A stretch of DNA of 64,000 nucleotides, from positions 15,559,307 to 15,623,306 of the forward strand of contig NC_134031.1 in assembly GCF_964204645.1 (NCBI RefSeq). Direction: 5' to 3'. Below, in pieces: positions 58,701 through 64,000 of this stretch; within the stretch, counting starts at the first letter, position 1, and the number at the start of each line of letters is the position of its first letter. The notes under the pieces are model-generated. The model did not search any database, was not told the origin of the DNA, and saw only the letters and a program-made list of their open reading frames with translations. Source of the stretch: Tubulanus polymorphus. Taxonomy: Eukaryota > Nemertea > Palaeonemertea > Tubulaniformes > Tubulanidae. The translations under genes and the position numbers were made by a program.

Positions 58701-60669
58701 GAGAATCCCACAATGATAATAAAAAAAAGTCCGAAAAAGAAACTTCGAGATAGTAGTTTATTTCAACGTTTCGACTATATCCTAATAGTCCATTATTCCT
58801 GAAGATGACTATTAGGATATAGTCGAAACGTTGAAATAAACTACTATCTCGAAGTTTCTTTTTCGGACTTTTTATTATTATTGTGGGATTCTCTCCTCAT
58901 CGCGTCAACACGGATATAGCGTTCTACCAATCGTGATTGTCAAACTAAAAAAGGAGCTGTCATCTATGTTTAAACAGATAAAGGAAAACACGAATTAAAA
59001 AAAATGTCTTCAGCTTCGAAAACCGAATGTCGGTTTTCCGTTTTTGATTGACATTTCTTTCGTGATTGTGATATTTTCTCTGGTCGTACGACGACACTTT
59101 TTTTTTCTCTCGCGTTCCTGTTTTACGGACGCCAACGACTGCCATTTATTATCATTACCATTTTCATCATCATTTTCGGTTCGGGCAACACCTTTCCCCG
59201 GTACGCGTTGTGCGTATCGAGTATCACTTTAATATCGTCGGCAGAAACTCCTAAAAAAAGAAATTGATACACGCGAGAAAAAATTGACGAAACTTTCCAC
59301 GACAAGCGGCGATTCTATTTATCATAACGTTCTGACCTCTCGGTTGGTTTTTGACGTATTTGTTTCCCCACAGGCAAAAGGAACTGGTGCCGACTATGGC
59401 GCGATATTTGGCCGGACACGCCTGCAAGTGAAAAAAATGGATTAGAGCGAGTAAGTAATTTATATTTTTACCATGAATATGTACAAAATTTATGATAAAA
59501 AGATTCAATTAAAAGCAGTGAAGTACATATACAGACGAAATGAGCCTGGACAGAGCGATAGAGGCTCCAAAAGGATGACTTTGTTCAGATACCCGTTACG
59601 AGCAGTATAAAACGTTTTTGTACATACAAATGTAGGAAACTGTCAATCAATTGTTAAAACTCTTGAAATCAAAACGTTCAAGTCTCAAAATTGTAAATGT
59701 AGTTTAGAAAATAAAAACTTTCATCCGAAATAAAGAAATATTTTGCATAGTCTATATTCCCAACAAATGTTTTTTAGTCAATTTACAATTGTGTTACTTC
59801 TTATCTCGCCGCCAAAAAGGCACTTACGTTTTCTCCGAATACCAACTCGAAAAAGTTACCTAAAATGATAAATTAGATTTGAAAGATTCCGGTCGAACTA
59901 ATGTCATTTTAATTACACCACAAGTCATTCTCACGTTGATATACTTCTTTGTAATCATTTATGATTAATGTTCATACGCGATTTTTTGAAGAAAAAAAAA
60001 CCAAACAGTAGGACGTCGTCGACTTTGAACAATTGAAACTGTACGAAAACTGTGCGTTATTTTCCCAGTGAAATGGACGTATCATCATCAAAATTCTAAC
60101 CACGTATCTTAGGGTTTTGAGAGGTAACACGGTTGTTTTCCTCCGTTACAGTTATGATAATTAGCAACCTATTTGTCAATGTCACGCGCGGAGTAATGCC
60201 GCCAAGCCAGACGTAGCCTTGACTACCGTCAGCATTATTCAGAATTTACTACATCAATCGAATTAATTAAATGTTGAATATGTGCTTATGAAAATACAGA
60301 TTTCGTTACTTGGGTTCGCTTGATTGTTTTTGTAACCTATAATATATAAAACTTTATACACTCTAACCGCTTAGCTACGATTAGAGTGTTACGCCCAATT
60401 CGAACTCTATGACTATAGCTGATGCGAACCCACCATTGATTCCGAGGTTTTAATTTAGCCTCGTGGCTAGAGAGACCTGAACGGCTAACTGGTCTCCAAA
60501 ATCTGCATCCCCCTGATCTATCATAAGGCCGTCGTCGAGGTTGATTTCTAAGATAATGAATTAGAACCCAAGTTGTACAAGAACCCAATTATTCAAGCGT
60601 ATATAGTAAATACTTACCTGCTATCAAAAGCAGCAGCAAAAGATTCGGACACACCTTCTCGGGGCGCAT
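55720..60669 (-). CDS. Secreted/surface CAP-EGF-ShKT protein, complete, eleven exons
   Basis: Exons: 60669-60618, 59859-59828, 59421-59337, 59250-59159, 58255-58162, 58048-57906, 57151-57054, 56928-56825, 56634-56518, 56388-56278, 55934-55720. They total 1143 nt, every junction GT-AG and in phase, giving 380 residues. An N-terminal signal peptide has a poly-Leu core (10-15). A Cys-containing linker follows. The CAP domain (about 62-230) has the HNAYR start (His70), WYDE (141-144), GQNLAYG (124-130), GHFTQVVW (162-169) and HVCNYAPAGN. Next come an EGF-like Cys cluster (235-271) and a six-Cys ShKT domain (275-308, ending CPIFCNLC). A 70-residue tail ends in a hydrophobic segment (YFIFSALSLVTVTAL). 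The order CAP, Cys-rich, ShKT is like CRISP-related proteins. The hydrophobic C-terminus suggests a GPI or membrane anchor (inference). The exon with the ATG begins at 60718 after an acceptor, so a further 5' non-coding exon is likely. Confidence 0.93.
57375..57512. mobile_element. Palindromic MITE in intron 6 of the CAP gene
   Basis: It is a single copy of the element found twice at 9784-10074, with ends gggtccagttgcatgctcgt and cctgactatgcaactggccc and the same gtggtcttaaatcttaa interior. Confidence 0.8.
58694..58900. mobile_element. Near-perfect 207-bp palindrome with hammerhead-like motif
   Basis: The left arm starts atgaggagagaatcccacaa and the right arm ends with its exact inverse (ttgtgggattctctcctcat). 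The arms of roughly 95 nt pair around a short centre (cattattcctgaagat). On the plus strand the centre-right reads CTGAAGA (58799-58805), T, stem GACTAT/ATAGTC, then GAAACG. It is related to 38935-39160 and lies in intron 4 of the CAP gene. Confidence 0.85.
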
Positions 60670-60719
60670 GTTGTTGTTGATCAGTCGTCAATTCGACAAT
60701 GCACAAGTGTTTGTTTACC

Positions 60720-63640
60720 TGGAGAAAAAAGCTGAAATGAAAGAGACTCTCTGACGAGGCGCGCTATTGATATATAGAATATCCGTATAATCTTTCATTC
60801 AATCGATACGCAGATTATGAAAATGCCGATATCTTCTTTGTCTGTGGGAGCTTTTAAAAACAACCATCTGTTCTCATTTTACTGTTAAATATACATCTTT
60901 ATAACGAACGTATAGTTCATAAATGCACGTATGGTAGGTAAGTCCTCGCGGTGTCAGTGTTTCCCCAACCACCCGATATGATTGATGATGTTCATAGCAA
61001 CGCCGCAGAAATCATGTCCTAATCTGTTTACATCACGTTGATACAAACTTGTTTGAAATGCTCCCTTTGAAAAAAGCCACATCGATCAACAATCATTGTT
61101 AAGAAAATACCCCGCTCCTTGATCGAGTGTGCTGCCTTAGGTAGCCTTTTCTGGGGAGACCAATTCGTCCAAACATACCTGCTACATACCTTGAGTTGAT
61201 TCGATTTAAATAACCCAGATACTGTTTGACAGTTTTATATCTATTTTTCCTTGACCTGGCGTTGTAAAGAACGAACCTCTTTATACTAGCAAAACGACCA
61301 ACACCGAAATACACCCTTAATTTCGAACCTGTGATTCAACTCACACGCTGCAAATAATCTTGAATCGATTTAAATTCCGCGCGATATTTTCGCCCATATT
61401 CCTGTATAATGTAGTTTAAACAAAATCACACGTTTTTCATATACGAAATCCTTTAAAAAGGATTTAATGACCTCCTTGTTTTAACCGTTTTGCGAATCGG
61501 TACGGTGTTCATCGTTGAAGTTTATTCGACAGAAATAACGCACAAACGAAATAAATAAAACAACAAAAATGACGAGTAGCGGCCACTAGAAAAAAAAGCG
61601 TATACTATTTCTGTAGCTGACGATTAGTCAAACAGAGGACACCATGTCATTAATCATAGGGATCGTATGCAGTATTCATTAAACTGACAATTCGTTGGAG
61701 AAAAAAATAGAATTGGGAACGTAGGTTATGATTGAATACATGACGACTATACTATCAGTCCGTTGTAACTTTCGTTACGAACTGAAATCATGATTGATGA
61801 CCTGTTGGACTGGTTCCATTATAGTCGCCACTTCGAAGTCCAGCCCTGGTTGATTTCTGATTCGCACGATGTGGTTGTTAGTGTTGACATGTCAGGATAT
61901 CCAATACGATAACTTTTGGATCACAAATTTACTGGAAACTATGCTGAAGGTCCATGAAAGACGTTCACACGAAATTGCAAACATTGACCCTTCCCAATAT
62001 CCACGGAATTTCCACATTCCACTCCTTCCCTCTTCTTCCCCGTTCCCTCCCTCGTTCTTGTCCATCGGAAAAAGAAGACGTAGGACCAAAGACATCGGAT
62101 ATCCAGTCATGGAAAAAATTGGTTTTTACTTGATCATCTATTATACACTCTGGATTACAGTTTGTTATTCGAAACATTATCTTAAAAACAGATATGATCC
62201 GTACTGCATGTGAACTATTACCTCCTCTAATTCACAGTTGAAGTAACACTCATCCAAATGAATCACTAAATGATTTGTTCGGGCTTACAGGAATTATACA
62301 GGGAGAAAAAGGATGTCCACTTTCGAACAATCTCTGCCCTCAAGCGTGGACGTCTTTTATGGACAGCCCCTGAGAAATCTGTTACTTCACTAGCTTCTAC
62401 CCACGAAGAAAAAAACTGCCTTACCTTACTTCTGACTATGTATAGCAAAACCCTCTCTGAATTAGAATAATATCACTGTACAGTTTTGATATAATCCTTA
62501 TTTTGATGAAACATTGCGTTGAAAACGATAGCATGAAATCCAGTTAGCGTTTTACATGAAGATGACGCTGATGTAGTATAAAACGGCGCGCTTCAAACAG
62601 TTCAAAGTACAGTAATTATAAAGTCATCAGTGTCAAACTTTATTAATATGGAAGTATTGAGTCATTGTTTGATATTCATTAGCATTTCGTGCAGATGTTT
62701 TGAAAGTCTGTCGTTTCTGTGTCAGCGCCGTTCGTCTTAGTATTATTAACATTTATCTGAACAGGATCATTGTTGCTTTATTTTGAAACAGTGAAATTCA
62801 TCGTGTTTCTTTGCGTATTCTATAAGTTCCACCGTGAACAATACACGCCAGATGGTATGTCAAAAGCCGAAAAAGTCACTAGTATCCCAAGCAGACTTGA
62901 AATTGAAATTTATTTTCATTGTTACATTATTGGACGTAACATGTATTGATATTCCTACCTGACTTGGGTGGAGTTTCCCCCCCTTCTAACCGAATGCCCT
63001 TTTGAAAATCCCTGCCGAAAAATTCCACCCGTCTCTGACCTATGACGAAAGTCCACAGTCCACAGTACCGCTTGTAGCAGTAACATGCACCTCTGCAAGC
63101 GTATCGAGCCTTTGGCGCTCACCAGGACTATTAAGTGCCTCTTGCCTTTCACATGAGGTCAAAAACCCTTTTCTTCCACCCCTACCTGATAACGAAAAAA
63201 CACGAAAATGTTTATGGCCGAAAAATACAACCACTGCTTACACAATGTATTCGAAAAAAACTCGCAAAAGCATCCATCCATTGATTTTTTATCTACAGCC
63301 TAATAAATAGGTCCAGTGTTTTTGTTGCAGTAACTTAACATCTTTTAATGATGGAGCTGTCTCAAAGTAATTTCCTTTTACGCTCAGACAATAATCAGCA
63401 GTTGAATGTTTTACTTACAATGTGGATTGAATGTAAGTTTCTGAATCTACAGGAAAGAAATATGAAACGAATAAATACTAGGACGTTGAATCGCGTAGTT
63501 ATGATTTCTGAAGTCCGCTTTGTAACGACATAATAAACGGAAATGTTTCGATATCATACATTGAGGATATCAGTCAATTTCGAATGTTAATAGAGTAAAC
63601 AGTTTTAGTCATAAGCGCTGTTCTAATGTTTAGATTAGTT
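60720..63640. other. Upstream flank of the CAP gene and intergenic sequence
   Basis: Immediately upstream of 60718 a pyrimidine-rich acceptor (gcttttttctccag) marks a 5' untranslated intron. A TATATATC-like box lies near 60766-60774, but its role is uncertain. Elsewhere no supported exon was found. Frames at 61099-61314, 61869-62213 and 62955-63310 show no domain. Confidence 0.4.
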
Positions 63641-63646
63641 TAGTCT

Positions 63647-64000
63647 TCATCTGATGATGGTCTCGTTATTTTCTGTTGCGTCGTCATCTTCGTGGTTCGA
63701 CGCGCATTCCGATAGCCAACGGAATATACGCATTTTAGTGGACTGGTCCAGAAACTTGTCGGCATTGTTCGGTAAAGGGAACACGAATACCGGCGGCGGT
63801 TGGCCGGCATCGTCCACGACTTTATTAAACCGCACTTTTTTCGTGGCTGATTCTGAATCGACGCTGTGCCTCCTGGCGTTTAGTCTGGACGGCAGACGCC
63901 CTGATGGACGCCGCGCGGTTCGGTTTTGCGCTTCCGAAGTCGATTTTCGGCCCGTTACATTCGGGGTTTGTAGAACTTTATTGCGCCGTTCGAATTGTCG
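63647..64000 (-). CDS. 3' terminal exon of an unrecognised protein with RVxF motif (5' partial)
   Basis: The frame is open from the right window edge to TGA 63649-63647, giving 117 visible residues. An Arg/Ser-rich disordered part (GRKSTSEAQNRTARRPSGRL) leads to RRHS (residues 43-46 of the visible part), a basophilic-kinase type site, and then KKVRF (54-58), which fits the RVxF docking motif for protein phosphatase 1. A Pro-rich PPPVFVFPLP follows, then a helix (DKFLDQSTKMRIFRWLSECA) and an acidic Asp/Glu/Asn tail. A regulatory or scaffold protein is possible (inference). The family is not recognised, and the exon's 5' boundary is outside the window. Confidence 0.6.
   Translation of the reverse strand, partial: RQFERRNKVLQTPNVTGRKSTSEAQNRTARRPSGRLPSRLNARRHSVDSESATKKVRFNKVVDDAGQPPPVFVFPLPNNADKFLDQSTKMRIFRWLSECASNHEDDDATENNETIIR

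Overview
The window looks like animal nuclear DNA. Genes are split by GT-AG introns and polyadenylation signals follow terminal exons. Most of the sequence is non-coding, with simple repeats, minisatellites, tRNA-derived SINE pieces, 5'-truncated LINE tails and many short palindromic DNA-transposon remnants. The mix (CAP and S1 protease genes, CR1/L2-like LINE ends with microsatellite tails, repeats framed by TIRs) fits a marine invertebrate, perhaps a spiralian such as a mollusc, annelid or brachiopod. I cannot name the species from sequence alone.

Layout. 1-32.7 kb is essentially gene-free: a large inverted composite satellite (about 3.1-5.0 kb), SINE and LINE fragments, MITE-like elements, a 430-bp tandem duplication and an (AT)n tract. 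At 32.76-33.29 kb lies the 5' end of a minus-strand gene for an unrecognised protein with a Ser-Pro-Arg repeat. 33.3-48.6 kb is again gene-poor, with further palindromic elements and tandem repeats.

48.6-60.7 kb is the gene-rich part, all on the minus strand. (i) A complete six-exon chymotrypsin-fold (S1) serine protease of 271 residues with signal peptide and full catalytic triad. (ii) The last two exons of an unrecognised lysine-rich, tryptophan-bearing protein. (iii) An unresolved ORF at 55.1-55.5 kb. (iv) A complete eleven-exon secreted or surface protein of 380 residues: signal peptide, CAP domain, EGF-like region, ShKT domain, hydrophobic C-terminus. Both complete genes were checked by codon phase across every splice junction and by exon lengths. 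The right edge (63.65-64.0 kb) carries the 3' terminal exon of another minus-strand gene, with an RVxF-type PP1 docking motif and a basophilic phosphosite.

The two complete genes encode secreted proteins, but nothing in the sequence shows that they act together. I found no rRNA, convincing functional tRNA, CRISPR array or prokaryote-like operon. The most unusual structures are the inverted composite satellite and three head-to-head palindromes whose arms carry a CTGANGA-hairpin-GAAA motif resembling the hammerhead-ribozyme core known from Penelope-like retroelements.
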